This document shows positions 1 to 12,990 of a DNA stretch of 64,000 nt, in pieces. The translations under genes and the position numbers were made by a program. The stretch spans positions 1,364,001 through 1,428,000 of the forward strand of contig JADWQD010000003.1 of NCBI GenBank assembly GCA_016110215.1, given 5' to 3'. How positions within the stretch are numbered: the stretch's first letter is position 1; every line of letters starts with the position of its first letter. The notes beneath the pieces are model-generated. The model did no database searches and had not been told where the DNA came from. It was given only the letters and a program-made list of their open reading frames with translations. The DNA comes from Capronia americana (Eukaryota; Ascomycota; Eurotiomycetes; Chaetothyriales; Herpotrichiellaceae).

Positions 1-719
1 GCATGGGCTGGCTCTTCCCCGCCGCCGTGGCGGGCATAGGTTGGCGGGACTGGTACGGCGGCTTCATCTACGGCGGGATCATCCGCACCTTCCTCGTCAA
101 CCAGGCCACGTTTTGCGTCAACTCCCTGGCGCATTACCTGGGTGATCAGCCATATGACGACCGCCGCACGCCGCGAAACCACCTCATCACCGCGATCATC
201 ACACTCGGCGAGGGGTATCATAACTTCCACCACGAGTTTCCGTCGGACTACCGCAATGGGATCGAGTGGCATCAGCTAGACCCGACGAAGTGGATGATCT
301 GGCTGTGCAGTTGGTTCGGGCTCGCGTATGATCTCAAGCGCTTCCGACACACGGAGATCGAAAAGGGCCGCATCCAGCAGTCGCGGAAACGCCTGGACGA
401 ACGGGGCAGCAAACTCGACTGGGGGACCCCGATCGCGCAGCTCCCCGTCATCGAGTGGGAGGATTACCGGAAACGGGTCGCCGAGGGAGAAATGCTGCTT
501 CTGTTAGAAGGTGTTGTGCATGAAGTGTCGAGGTTCTGGCAGGAACATCCTGGGGGCAAGGCATTCATCACTTCGAATCTCGGAGGCGACGCGACTGCCT
601 TGTTCAACGGCGGGGTGTACAACCATTCGAATGCCGCACGGAATATCCTCGCTACAATGCGGGTTGCCGTTCTGATAGGGGGGATGGAAGTTGAGGAAAG
701 GAAATCACAGGCTTCATGA
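1..719 (+). CDS. OLE1: Acyl-CoA delta-9 desaturase with C-terminal cytochrome b5 domain (3' part)
   Basis: This is the C-terminal 238 residues of a stearoyl/palmitoyl-CoA delta-9 desaturase, an ER membrane di-iron enzyme that makes oleate and palmitoleate. The 5' end lies outside the window, so the ATG at base 4 is internal. The fragment has a membrane stretch (about residues 5-45), the third histidine box HNFHH at residues 73-77, and a soluble linker. A fused cytochrome b5 domain follows, with heme ligands in HPGG (183-186) and in YNHS (His 208). The b5 fusion at the C-terminus is typical of fungal Ole1 and supplies electrons in cis. The stop is TGA at 717-719. No intron is needed in this part. 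The first two histidine boxes cannot be checked here. Confidence 0.95.
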   Translation, partial: MGWLFPAAVAGIGWRDWYGGFIYGGIIRTFLVNQATFCVNSLAHYLGDQPYDDRRTPRNHLITAIITLGEGYHNFHHEFPSDYRNGIEWHQLDPTKWMIWLCSWFGLAYDLKRFRHTEIEKGRIQQSRKRLDERGSKLDWGTPIAQLPVIEWEDYRKRVAEGEMLLLLEGVVHEVSRFWQEHPGGKAFITSNLGGDATALFNGGVYNHSNAARNILATMRVAVLIGGMEVEERKSQAS

Positions 720-1932
720 GAGGCAACAATTCCCTGTAAAGTGGAGAATAGACTTGCAAGAGAATGCTTCAATTGTATCAGAGAACAAACTCGGCTGCCC
801 CGGCGCAGAAGGTATCGCGTCCCAGCTTCCAGGTTCTCAGCCTCGTGCCGAAGTCAACCGGTGTGGTCGGATCTCTGCGCATATGGAGTCGATAAGTTCC
901 ATTTCCAAGCGACCGCGATGGAAAATTTGCGCTCCCCTTTATGCACAGTGGCCGTCGCCCGGGCGATTCGCTGCCATCCCTTCTGGTGACGACGTTTTCG
1001 GCTCGGCAAATCCTGGCTAAGCAGCGGCGCTGTTATTACCGGATGGTAATTCTGTAAGCACCCTTGAGGCGCAGGACAGGACAGCATAGAGAACTGCTCC
1101 CCGTCAACATCGATCCGTGGAGGCACAAATGTAGCTCTGATTGCAAACCCTTGCAGTCCCAGCTCCAGCCTCAGCCCCCGTTCTTGACTGGCGGAACTAA
1201 GTGGATATGTACCACAGTACTGCTTGCAGGCAGCCAGTGTGCAAGACAAGCAACTCGCTCGAATGAACACAAGTTGGACCAAGCTGCTGCCAGATGGCCT
1301 GGGAGTTGTAGCAATTCGACGAATCAAACCAGGCAAGGCTCTGACTTGATGAAAAGACTTCTCGACTGAGCCGTTCCAACACGTCATGTCATGTGGTCCG
1401 CCCTTATCGCAAGTCTGCATGCCCTTTCTCGGTGTCGGAAATTGCTTGCTGGCTGGTCTCCTTGAGCATGGCGCAAATATCATAGCATCGAACCGAGAGT
1501 CAGGGGAAATGGATAGGCGTGATATTGTTGCCTGACCGCTGGGTCCGGCGACTGCTGCCTGCTCACCAAGTCTAGCCTGCCGAGCAGGCTCGCGTCTCCA
1601 TCCTGGTTGTTTTGGAAGATTGTGAGGGCGAACCATACCCTCCTGTTCCACGCCATGTCCGCCAATGTGAGACAGCCGCGTAAATGGTTCTAGCTATATG
1701 CGACTCGATGATAGCTGTCACACGCCGACTCCGGTTCTGTTGTTCATAGCCGAAACAGCTCGTCCTGAGAGCTATGAATGCCGTGGCACCCATGGCCGGC
1801 TGTAGGTTGGTAGAGCGACTGACCGAAAGGCATCCACTCAGATTCTTCTCTCGCAAAATCCGGCACCCCCGCGCTTTTCAACTTCTGGTGATGTGACTGC
1901 GTATGCGAAGCCCAAATAGCGTGGCTTGTGCG
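720..1932. other. Intergenic, convergent between desaturase and CDC73
   Basis: About 1.2 kb lies between two convergent stop codons. Open frames here (for example 854-1651 on the minus strand) lack an ATG start, family resemblance and splice logic. It should hold the 3' UTRs of both neighbours. I see no repeat or RNA gene in it. Confidence 0.5.
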
Positions 1933-3320
1933 TTACCGCTTCCATTCTCCCCTCCCCCTCATGTATCCTTCGATGCTTCTCCAGACCTCTTCCACAATCT
2001 CCCTATCCCTCCACCGCCGGGACATCCTCGTCTCCTGTTCGACACTTGTCCCATGTGCCCTTTCGTCCCATCTCTCCACAGCGAAGCTCTTGACACTGCT
2101 GCCCCAGCCTTTGACTTCCGTGGGAATGGGTAGTCCCTTTTCGCCTACATAAATGCCCAGCACGTGGCCGAACAATTCCTGCGGTTCTCGCCATTTATAC
2201 CCTCTGAACTGCCATACCTGGCCTGTTGTGAATACAGCGACGACACGGGACCAGTAATCTGGCTTGAAGTGTTCGGGGGAGTCGACAAGGATGAAACGGA
2301 AGGGCTTTTCACCCAGAGAAGGCATTGTGCGAGTAATGTGGAGAAGATTGGCTGTTGTTTGAGTAGACAAGGTAGGGTGATCGGGCGGGACGAATAGCCC
2401 TGTGTCGAGGAATGTTTTGATGTTGGACATGCGGAGCAGGGACGAAGCTGAGGGTGAGAGGAGGATGATGGGATCGGAACGTTTCGACGAGACAGCCGAG
2501 GAGAGCGGTTTCGACATGTTCGCGGCAGGCCGAGCTGCTAGGGAAGCTGATTTTGCGGGAAGACTGCCCGGTCGCGAAGAGGTGGAAATGCCTTTTCGCC
2601 GGCCAAGGAAGATCTCCGCGTGCTTGCGGACGTGCGAGAAATCCTGCGAAGTGTTAGCATGGGGAGATTTACAACAGCTAAATTGTGATATCGCACTGTA
2701 GGCTTGATCCCCCTCAACACAGTATTGTGGTCTCCCATCTTGCGTTCTCCGCTGTAGATGGCTTGAAGCCTGGCATCGATGACCTTGACGGGTCTGCCAC
2801 CAGCAGTCTGAGCAACCCCAACGCCAGATGCGCCGACGGTAGGCACGGCAGCGCCGCTGGCTACATCTGCGGCCCTGTTGACAGCATCTCCCAACGCGGT
2901 AGCTCCTTCGAAGGGCTTGATGTATTCCGACTCTTCTGAGGCGCCTTCTAGCCAAGTGATCAGGTCCAGGCGCTCGACGAAGACCAGGTTCCGCACTTTC
3001 TGTCCCTCGGGTAGCTGCTTGTCAAGCTCGGCCGCCCGCGAAATGTACTCTGGTACAGGCACATCCTTTTGCTGCCACGCGAAGAAGATGCTCCGTAGAT
3101 CGACTCTGGCGGTGTCTGGATTCGTTGATTCGAACCGAGTCTTTGTGTCTAACGGCAGGCATTGCGGGGAAGGATGCGTGAAGTACAGATGCGTAGCTTC
3201 GACCAGCGAATCTGTCTGGTTGGCGTCTGCTTCTGAAGGATCTGATGCCGTGGTGAGGAGGGGAGTTTTTGAGGCAGCAATGGATGAGCGCAAAAGCTGC
3301 AGCGCGTCCGGGGTTGCCAT
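1933..3320 (-). CDS. cdc73: Cdc73, RNA polymerase II accessory factor (Paf1 complex)
   Basis: This is a nuclear transcription elongation factor, a subunit of the Paf1 complex that travels with RNA polymerase II and promotes histone modification and 3' processing. It has two exons, 3320-2697 and 2643-1933. The intron 2644-2696 (53 bp) has a gt donor and a gctaac branch just before cag. The product is 444 aa, a usual size for filamentous fungi. The N-terminal part carries the MATPDALQLL start and the block ending ILRGIKPT. After the intron comes DFSHVRKHAEIF. The C-terminal Ras-like domain is clear from PIILLSPSASSLLRMSNIKTFLDTGLFVPP and RVVAVFTTGQVWQFRGYKW (quoted as blocks of the family pattern). 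The ATG at 3320 was chosen because family similarity begins there; the longer open frame upstream has no similarity. Confidence 0.93.
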
Positions 3321-4536
3321 CTTTCTTCCTGCAGGGGGGGTCCCTAGGACATCGGCGTACACGAGGATGGTTGTTTGGCTGCGGGTTTGAAGGAAGCGAG
3401 GCGTAGCAGTGGCATTGAACTCGCTGTTGTTGTGGGACTGAGGCGTGAGCAAGGCTTCACTTCACGCGCCGAGTGTAGAATGCACGTGACCGGTCCGCTG
3501 CCCATGACGGTTTCTTCCGTCACCGCCAAGCTGCCGCCCCTTTCCACCAAGCGTGAACACCTCACCAGCCTCAATTGTCGCCCTCACTCTCCTCGAAATG
3601 ACGGGCCCGCCCAACGCTCAGGCTTGCCAGAGGATTCTTACCAACCACGCGTCCTCCGACTCATGTTACATGCGAGGCCTTCCTCACCGGTCAGCGTGCC
3701 ATCCGATATGTGTCGGAATTGCAGGAACACGATCTTCAGCGCCGTCATCTCGCTTCCACTTCGAGCCCATGTTCTCGAAGATTCCCCTTTCAGGGGTCGG
3801 TGGAGCATGTTAGGGCGGAGCCTGGGGCCACCCCTTCAGTGTCTGGTCGCTTGCGAAGCCACTCGGTACTTCTCTGACGGGCATGGGCCAGAATGCAATA
3901 ATCCGTACGGAGTACTCGTTACCCAGTACCGGCAGGAGCAAATTGGGAACACCACGCAGCAGGTCAAGCCATCGTATTGCTATTTCCCCTTTCCAACAGA
4001 GCTACCGCAGTACCCTGTACACAGTATTCTCAACACGACCACACCTGGGTTGCTGACGTCTGACATCTCCTTCTCTGCATCACCAGTGATCCTAATGCCC
4101 GGGCCTCTCCCCCTTGTCCACAATCTATTGCATCCTCCACAGGGGTATCTTTCCAATGTAAATGCTGAATGGATTGCGCTTTCCCCTAAGCTATGCCAGT
4201 CGTAACAGAAACACCCAGCCACCGCCTGACCACGCTATGCAGAACACCCGTACATGACTTAGATGCACCAGATGCGGCAGGATCCCGCCAATTGAAAATC
4301 ATTCTATCCTCGCAATGCTGAATGCTGCGAGAGTCGTAGACATGCTCGTCGAAGCCGCTAAAGTTCGCCAGCAATGAGATAATGCCATTTTATACACAGA
4401 TGCCGTGTGCCGGACTCTGAACTCGTTTAGTCGTCACATTAAAATGTGGAAGTGAAAGGTGGTGTTGATGAAGTGAGGAGTCTTTCGGTGAGATCGTCTC
4501 TTCCAAGTGATCCTAGGAGGAAGTCCGTAGAGAGGG
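3321..4536. other. Intergenic between CDC73 and flbA
   Basis: This 1.2-kb stretch is the promoter side of CDC73 and the 3' side of flbA. A 276-codon frame at 3375-4205 on the plus strand begins with TTG and matches no family I know. An 11-bp word, GTACGGAGTAC, sits at 3905-3915 and recurs elsewhere in the window. Nothing else could be supported. Confidence 0.45.
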
Positions 4537-6652
4537 TCACGATCGTGTATTCGATCGACTGATTGTTCGTTCGGGGCCAGGTGAAAGCGTCCGGTTCGAG
4601 CCAATCAGATCTATTTCGTGGTCTCGAAGGACGGCGGCATGCCTGGGATCTCGCAGGAATTTGGGGACGGAATCCTGCGCACAGTTAGTCAAACAATGGC
4701 CAAGCAGGCAGGGTGTTGAAACTGACGCTGGCCATGAGCTTGAAGACAACATTCTGGGCAAGCTCGAACAAATCCACAACCTCTTCAAGACTGCCACGCA
4801 TGGATTCCTCATCAGTGTTGGTACGGATCATTCGGCTGTCGAGTCGGTTGCGGAGCGAATGGTCGATGTTAAGCTCAGAGGGCGCTCCAGAGGCAAGGAA
4901 CGAGTTGTACAAGCCTGGATCAATCAGCGCAGCTCGGAAAAGGGTGTAGACGTACTTACCATACGCCGCAGCTAGCGTCTCCCTGACGGCCTCGGGCCGC
5001 TCCAACTTTCCGGACTTCTCAAGAGCACGATAATTGCTGGTGAAATCCGACACATCGAAATAGAATTGCAAGTTCTCCTCGCAGAGGGACTGTCGAAGAA
5101 ATTCCTTGAACAATAGCCGAAGAGCCGCATCTTGGAGGATGACATTGAGTCGGTTGACGTTAGAATCCTTTGCAAGCCGACTCTTGGGGTCTTTGGTATC
5201 CCGACTGTCCTCGCTGTCGATGCTCGGAGGCCGTGCAAGCCAACCACAAACCCGCTGGCCTCTCTCGGTAATGGTGTAGATAGCGTGCTTGGTTGGTTGG
5301 AAGTACGTCGCCATTGGGTTCGCTCGGACGTAGGCCCTATCCTCAACCACCGGAACCATCAATTGCCACTTGACGAACAGTTCTGCCATCTCGTACGTCT
5401 CTCTTCGATCAATGGTGGTACAGCAGTCCAGTAACCAGTCGGAGGCTGCCTTGCCCGTGAAGGAGTTGTTCACCAGCTTGTCCAAAACCCTCCTTTCTTT
5501 GGCCATCTTGATACCCACGAGCCCGGTAGCATATTCCGACACAGAGTCTGAGTCAGACAGAGAGGTAGAGCTCTTGAGATTAGGACCTTCCGAGCCCATG
5601 AACCGGCGGAAGATGATCTCAATCGTCGGTCTGTCTTGTACAAGCTTGTCCGTAGCAGGATCTCGTTCCAACGAAACCATCTGCATCTGGCTGCGTCGCA
5701 GTATCGGTTCGATGTGTCGTGCGTTGATGCCATTGCGGCTGCAGAAGCGGTACAAGGTTGCCGAACCCTTGGGGGTTAGTTGCCAAACACCACCTTTCGT
5801 CACAAACCCCGTGTTGGTCTTGGACTCGGCCGACTCTATCAGCCGTGCGTCTACGAAACGCTGGCAGACCGAACGTGCCATTTCCTTGGCCATGGAGAAC
5901 GTGGTTGTCGTGGTCGTAACGACCCATCTGGAGGGATTCTTGGGGTCAGGGATGCGATTAGACTGAGAAAATTTGAGGGAGCCCAGGTTGGTGATTGCCT
6001 CTTCAGACAAGAACGTTTCTTCCACCCGAGAGAACCTTACACGATGGGGGGTAAGCGGAAGACTGGTGATCAAGGTTGCGAACAAGTCTTGGAAATCTCG
6101 AGTAAAGGGCCTCTCATCGTCGGTCATGCGCAGGATCTTGGAAGATGTCTGGTGCATCTTGCCATCTTTCCTGTCCGGGTTCGGCATTGAAGGGGCGGTG
6201 GCGATACTGTTTCTTAAATCTTGACTGGCAAGCAATGGCACTCCGCTCGTTCTCCGCGATTGTGCTGCAGCATGCACTTCGGGAGAGGTTGGTGAGCGCG
6301 GCAGGGTTGGTCGCAGCCCGCCGGGAGTTGCGGAATGTTTGGACAGGCTCCCCGACGAGGTGGCGGAGCGCAGACTGGGCGTCGAACTGGTGCCCAGGGA
6401 AGCCAAGTTGGCGAAAGCGTTGGATGTCTTCTCACGCGCCAGCGATGCCAGCGATCGTCTACTTTTGCTTTGTGTGAGACTGGTCGAACTTGAATGGTGG
6501 TGGTGAGGTGGGCGGATAGAGTCGGTACGAGGCGAAGTCGAGATGGTGGGAGAGTCTTGAGCAGTGCCGGACGAGACAACTTGGGCAAGTAAATTTGGAG
6601 GAGTCGCCGAAGTCATGGGCTCGCCAACTGTCACATCGTTTGGTTCGGACAT
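4537..6652 (-). CDS. flbA: RGS-domain regulator of G-protein signalling, FlbA/Sst2 family
   Basis: This is a GTPase-activating protein for a heterotrimeric G-alpha subunit. In Aspergillus, FlbA switches off FadA signalling to allow conidiation; Sst2 does the same for yeast pheromone signalling. Exon 1 is 6652-4727 and exon 2 is 4674-4537. The 52-bp intron (4675-4726) falls between KLMAS and DSVPKFLRDP. The protein is 687 aa, close to A. nidulans FlbA. It has a Ser/Thr/Pro-rich low-complexity N-terminus (1-175), a first fungal DEP domain (about 184-310), a second DEP (about 375-475) and the RGS domain (about 500-660). The RGS domain reads LRLLFKEFLRQSLCEENLQFYF near its start. Reading through the intron would truncate the last RGS helix, so splicing is required. 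The ATG at 6652 is the first in frame. Confidence 0.94.
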
Positions 6653-9600
6653 GGAGAGGACTGGAAATCAAGCGGGTAAAGATGCTCAGGATTTGGACAG
6701 GTTCCGCACAGCATCGCACTCGTACTGGGCGACTCGCTGAGGGCCAGAAAAGCAGGACTGGCGGTCGACGGTGGTAGTGTGCCAGAAGCACCAACGGGGC
6801 GCAAGCCCACAACCCACGAAGAGCCGGGATTGCTTCACCACGAGACCACGAGGACAGTGGAGCCACTTAAGCCGCAAGCTAAGCAAGATCCTGGTCAAGT
6901 GCCAGAAGTGGCACTGGCAGGGGGATCAAAAGTGGGTATGGATTGCAATTCGAGAAAAGTTCGTTCCGGGCCACTTGGGTCGGTTGCGACTTGGACCCAG
7001 TTGACCAAATACCCAAGACGTCCTCGACAAGGCCCGCCAGGAGCTTGCTGACAGGGCAGTCGACGCAGATAAAGTTAGGCGCACGCTTTGGCGAGCACAC
7101 CGGAGGCCTTGGACGATGGTTTGAACTGGAAGTGATCTCCCACCGCTATCGTCTCAGATTTCTAGGTGGCCAAGTTGTGGGCTCAGGGCAAAGCTAATGC
7201 CTGGGTTTGTCACTTCTTTGAGCACAAACGGAGCCCTGCTCAGACGCTTTGGTGGTCCGACAGGGTTTGCTGCTGCTTCGAGAAGGGGGCCGTTCAGTAC
7301 GTGAGGGATGCGGCACTCCGTGATGACTGAAGCCGAGGCGGTATCACTGTGGTGGCAAGGGTGACGGAGTGCGTGGGCACCGCGGAGAGATATGCACTCG
7401 ATGAAATTTTTCTTCAGTTTTGAGTCGGGTAAACGTAACGTAAATCAGGATCTGCCGGGATGCCTGTACTGGAAAGAATACGAGGTACCATGTGTGTGGT
7501 AAGACGCAAGTATTCAAGAACGTAGATGGACGCCGACACTCCGGACAATATAAGGGATTGAAGAATCAACGTGAAGTGATGGAGACAAAAAGCTGGGGGT
7601 GACAGTTGGACCGGAGAAGCCGCCTTGCTCTTGTCCCCAATAACGTGGCTTTCTGCTGGACATCGTGGCAGCAAGAGGCATCCCGCGACAGCCGCCAAAC
7701 CGACACCCACGGGCTTTGGGCGCGGGCGAAGCAGACGTGGCAAGCCTTTTGAAACCCCCCAGGCTTACCTAGACGCACAGGACTTTTGGAGCCAGAGACA
7801 CATTATACTGTACCGGAATCAGCAAGTGATTCAAGAACTCACATGATTTGTTTTATTATTAACGAAAGCGATGTGTCAATGATGATCGCAAGTGTTCACA
7901 CCGTGTTGCTGTCTGCCTCCCTCGTACCACCGCAAGGTCCGGCAGCATGTCAGAGCCTTGTTCCCCAGGATCCCTTTGTTACAATGGCACAGATGGTTGC
8001 CTCAAGAAATGTTTCCATCTCCACATGGCATCGCTGCAAGCTAAATCCACTTCTTGACTCACCATACGCTGCTTCTGTCTCGGTGCCTAAACCAGCTGCA
8101 TGTTGGGTTTTAGTGGCACCCTCGATTGGAATGGATAATACCTAGGCGTGGGGTTGAATGTCACTTTGTGCAGACCGCTCGAAAGGAATGGGCAATACAC
8201 GTGAAAGCATCAAGGATAGAGGGGCTCCCGAATTAGGGAGTGACATGTCATCGAGCAAGCCCATTCCTTTGACTGAGGGAGACCGACGGCAGAAGGCGAG
8301 GAAATTCGTCTGCAAGCTCCGAGAATTATCAGCTTGCCCACCGACTGAATTGACCAGGAACTTCAAGACGGTGACGCTGAGAGCTGGCCGCTCTTCCTCT
8401 AAAAAGACCCCGGTGACGATCGTGATCAACAGGTGTGCGGCAACCTGCCTGTGAGGCTCCCTCGACAGTTTCTTACTACCCTTAGCGAGGATGATCGCGC
8501 GGTCGCTCGAGTCGCTATGACAAGTGCCTGTTCTTCCACAGGTCCGGACATGCCAACTTGATCATGGGACAGACCCTTGTCGGTACCACCTGCGGAGTAG
8601 GTACAGTAGAGCAGTGCGCACCTCCGCACGCTGGATGTTGGCTGATACGCGACCACATTTCGAACAGTAATGAATCGTCAGATCTACTTTCTGGGCAACC
8701 TGATTCAGAAGGCTGTCTTCAGACAGGATTGTCGTTATGATTCGACGACATCTGAAACTCTCAGTGCCGGTTCGCCGTCGAACATTCGAAAATGCACCCC
8801 TCTCTTCACAAGCTTCCTGAGATATCCTCCGAGTCGCGGAGTGCATGCAGGGGTGGCAGGGGTAGAAGCCTCAATAGACGCCCAGTTGGATGGCGCGGAA
8901 CCTTCCAGGCTTGTCGAGTTGTGGGAAGGCCACCGGGCACTTTCCGGCGCCCGGGCTGAGATGCGCTTTGGCTCCTCGCTGTCGTTCGTTTGAACGGAAA
9001 ACGCAAGGATGGCGCCTCAAGAAATTAAGGTCTCAATCCAACCACGCACGCGATGAAGACCCCGACGTGATAAGTCAATCAGGCAATAGCAAAGAGTCAG
9101 TTCATGTCAATCCGGAATTTGGAGGCCAGGTTGACAGATCATGACGACATTCTACGAGGCGCAGTGTTTGAGGAATTGTCAATTTCCGCTCGAAGGAAGT
9201 CATAGCCGTGGTCGCAAGGTTGAACGTCTGTGGTCATGCTGGATGTTGCGATCGTCAGCCCAAGATGAAACGAGCTAACGGAGGTGTTCCCAATCTCAAA
9301 CCAATGGGGCTTGCCTAACGCCTGGAGTCGAGCGGACGACAAGCTTCAGTCTCGAGAGTCTGGTCACGCCAAGAGAGCACATTTAGGCTAGTCATGGCCG
9401 GACCTTGCCAGTAAACTAGGGGGTGAAGACAGTTGCAGCTAAGCAGTCCGCTCGACCAGGGAGGCCACGTGGAATTCGACGGCCACTTGTCAGGGGCCGC
9501 TGGGTCTCGCATCTGAATTGATGGCGAATCACGCCGCAGCCTTATCGCAATCAAACAAGGCATTGTCTCCATGGCTGAGGTGGCTTCCTTCGAAAGCACT

Positions 9601-12449
9601 TCGAGAAACGTTCCAGGTCCACAATCGAAGCAGTTTAATTTCACCAGGTCCACTCCGCCTTCAACGTCGCACTGCCGAGTTTGCCAACGGACCTCGACAG
9701 GGCTGAGGCGAGCCAGCGTGACGGGACGATGATGTCAAATTGGGAAGGGGGAAATTGTAGAATCAAACGTGCAGGAGATGGCAGACCCGATGTTTGGCAA
9801 ACAGCCGCTCATCACGGCTAGTACGCCCGACGCGCATAAAGGGATGCAGACAGAAACTCGACATTGCGACTCTCCAATAATTCACTTCCGAATCACCACC
9901 ACATCACTCATTATTCACTTGTCCCCACTTCGCAGAGAAATTCGCCGGGCCGAGCGCGAGCCGTGACAGTCTAGCGCTGAAGTCCGCACTGCACTTTTCT
10001 TCATCAGGCGCCCAATGCAGATATCTGGTTGTTGCACTCTTCTTATTCGTCCCTCTGGTACGAGTCCATTTACCGCTTCCGGTTCCACTGGGATGGCTTC
10101 TGACTCCGAGGTACAGCCAGAAGAACTATCCTTCTTGCGATGTTGACTATTGGAGGTTGCTCTCTCCAGACGTCCTCGTACTAGAAAGGTCTTGACGCCG
10201 GCTGAGGTTGGCTGCGATTCGGAAGCCGTACAACCACGTAACACTCTCTCTTCACCGGCGGTAAGTTCACAAAAAGAGGCAGACTTTCCCGATGGTAGCC
10301 CCCAGTGGCCATGGTCAAAATACACCACCTGAACTTAATCATGCTCTGCCAAGGTACAGCATCAGGAGGCTGTGCCAGCTCCAAGGCCGAGCAATACGTA
10401 CGCCAACGTGAAGGATGTGTGCGCAGCAATAGCAGAGTGTGAGGGCCGTTCTGCGGCCAAGCTGATATCAGAAACATGGCAGAACACGAACATGCTTTGC
10501 TCTTGAAAAGTCCAAGCGCAGATGGGTGAAGAGGTAAGTCTTGATCTCGACATCTATTACTACGTCTAAAGCCCATTTGGCCTACTCAAAGCTGCAATCC
10601 ACCATTCGTCAGTGAACTGAATCAGTTTCACCTGAGTCCCCGACTCTGCATCTCAACTCTGCACATGCTTCGTGATGCATGCAGCCACCCCCTCCAATCG
10701 ACATCTCGGCCAGCCCGCTTCGCATCCCGCTCTCAATCACTTCCCACTTTTTGTGTAACCTCTGAGCCAATTCTCGTATTCACAACGAACCGAGTTTAAT
10801 TTGCCACAGCTAGCAGCAAATAGTCCCGCTACCTTCATCCTTTCCACGTGGCCGGAGCTGAAGTCCCGGGCTTGTGGCTGCCACGAGGTGTGCTGTGGGA
10901 CATGGGTGGGCTTGGTCAGTTCAATTTTCGCTGGGCACAGGCACGGCACATTTGTTCTTGGCTGGTCGACTTCCTGTTGGGCTTCCCCTTTTGTACGCCT
11001 TCTTACTACGAGACTTACTTGGAGAAGACGCTAGACGGCGCCTGGGAGTGGCCTTCGCAAAAGATGACTCGCCATTACAAAGATTCCACACCTATTCTAC
11101 CCTCAGACCACGTGGAAGTTGTTCTATTCGTGCTGACAGATTCCAGCTCCGCATTCCGTGGTTTGAGAGTTTGAGACTGGCTCACCGACGGATTTGAAAC
11201 TCAACGAACCTCGTATGCTGGTGCCAAGGGGCACTCCGGCGGTTCGAAGTTGGATAGCGAGAGTCAAAATTCATCGGACCATGAACTCTCTCCTACTCAA
11301 AAGCGGGAACCAGGCCCGAAGTGTCGTCAAATCAACGCTCGTACTGCCGAATCCAACCTCTGCTACTTTCGAGACAGTTCGCTTGGATTTTGAATGCCAG
11401 AACGTTCTTCCACGCCTGTGGACCGTGAGCCCCAACCGGATGGCGTTGCTCGCACGTCAAAACCGGTTTTCAGGCGGTCTGGGTATTTCTCACCTCCCAG
11501 GCGACCACTACGAGTACTCCAGGCGGCCAAACCGGCCAAAGCTAGAGATATATCGCTCAACCACGTGGCACCTGTGGAAAGTAATAGGCTCCTACTATCC
11601 TAGTACGACCTAGGTATTAGGTGCTCACCGACATACCTGCGACCGTTTCCTACGGAGTCTCATTCTTAGTGCGCAGTTTTTGAGAGCCATCGTGGACAGT
11701 TGAACGCTATGTCCTTGGGGGTACAACAGCCGAGACCTGGGAAGACCGCCGCAACCACGTGGCACAACCAGCCATGATCATGCAGGGCTCTGCAGCCGTC
11801 CACATCGTTGACTCCTGCTGCAGATCGATTTCAAAGTTGACATGTCTCCCGCCGCGTATCCGACGATGACAGATGCAGGGGACCTGATGCATGGGACCTG
11901 TGAGGTATGGTGGAGAATGCATTCGCCAGTCTGAACATGCCGCTGCCACGTGGCCCTCTGCTGTGAAAGGTGACACGAACATGACTGTAATGTTCGTTGC
12001 GATGATTGCACATGCTCGTCGGAGAGACATTGGTAGGACATCAGACCCCACTGGCCGGCACTCCTGCTACACAACGTTGCTGGCGCCGGCATTTGCCAAC
12101 GCCAATACACCCAGCCATCTACGGACTCGACAACAGGCCCTGGCTTTCTGTTTCTTTCAAGACAGGCAAGTACGGGCCTGTGCCGCGAGGACTGACATTA
12201 CTCCACACTAGGTGGGCGTATCATTCCTGTTGCGATGGGTCGGTCCAAAGAAACTGAGTGTGATAGTCAAGCATAATGCTGTTCCGGCTCGAGAGCTCAG
12301 CATGTCTCAAATCCAGAGTATGGGGCCCGACCTTACGAGTACCAGGGCCTCAAGCTGATCCTGTCCATCTTCTCTCAGCTGTCTGATACCTGCCCGTAGA
12401 ACCAGCCCGTTACTCAATCACAGTCCCCTTCCTGACTCCTCCATCGAAT
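6653..12449. other. Gene-poor stretch between flbA and LEU1 (main part)
   Basis: Almost 6 kb shows no ORF with a recognisable family, coherent codon use or intron logic on either strand. The longest frames are around 100-140 codons, overlap each other in several frames and often start at non-ATG codons. The flbA promoter and 5' UTR must lie at the 6653 end. The rest could be regulatory DNA, a non-coding transcript or a decayed element. I see no terminal repeats, transposase motifs or tRNA-like B box. Confidence 0.45.
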
Positions 12450-12990
12450 CAAACTCAATCCCCGAATTGACTAACAGCATATTGAATCCAACATCCAACA
12501 GCCAGCGTCCAACAGCCAGCGCGTCCAGGTATGTATGTATGTCGCCCTCCGTAACCTCGAATTCCATGCATACCGCCCACCTAGTCCGCTTCCACCAGCT
12601 GGTATATAGAAAACAGCACTCCTGAACCAGTCAGCATCCAGTCAGCATCCAGTCAGAGTCTCCATTCATCCAACCCGTGAACCGGTTAAATAGCCGCCAT
12701 GGATAAGATCAATCCAGGATACAGTACTAGGTACAGCTACAGCTACAGGTCCAGTACGGAGTCCCATCCGCAAAGTCATCCATCGCCAGAGACAGCGCCG
12801 TGCTCGACTAGAACCCGAACTAACCCCGCCGGCCTCGCGAAGAGGGAAATGATTCAGCACGTCTTCAATCGAGCAACAACGGCATGTAAGGTAGGTAGGT
12901 ACCTTTAGGTACGTAGGTAGGTTGGGTAGGTCAGCCATGGGGGAAATTCATGAACCATCCCATCCCATCCCATCCCTCGACACTTGAATT
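12450..12990. repeat. Cluster of short tandem repeats
   Basis: Several different short tandem repeats lie close together. They include two copies of CCAACAGCCAGCG near 12500, (GTAT)n near 12533, repeated CAGTCAGCATC near 12630-12655, repeated AGCTAC near 12732, (GGTA)n-like tracts at 12890-12930 and (CATCC/CCATC)n at 12957-12976. The unit types GGTA and CCATC also occur in the larger cluster at 56.5-57.5 kb. No coding potential is evident across it. Confidence 0.6.

Noticed and set aside
854..1651. 265-codon open frame on the minus strand
   Set aside because: Starts at GTG, shows no domain or family pattern, and lies in a convergent gap.
3375..4205. 276-codon open frame on the plus strand between CDC73 and flbA
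   Set aside because: Starts at TTG, has no recognisable domain, and other frames are open over part of it; composition is not gene-like.
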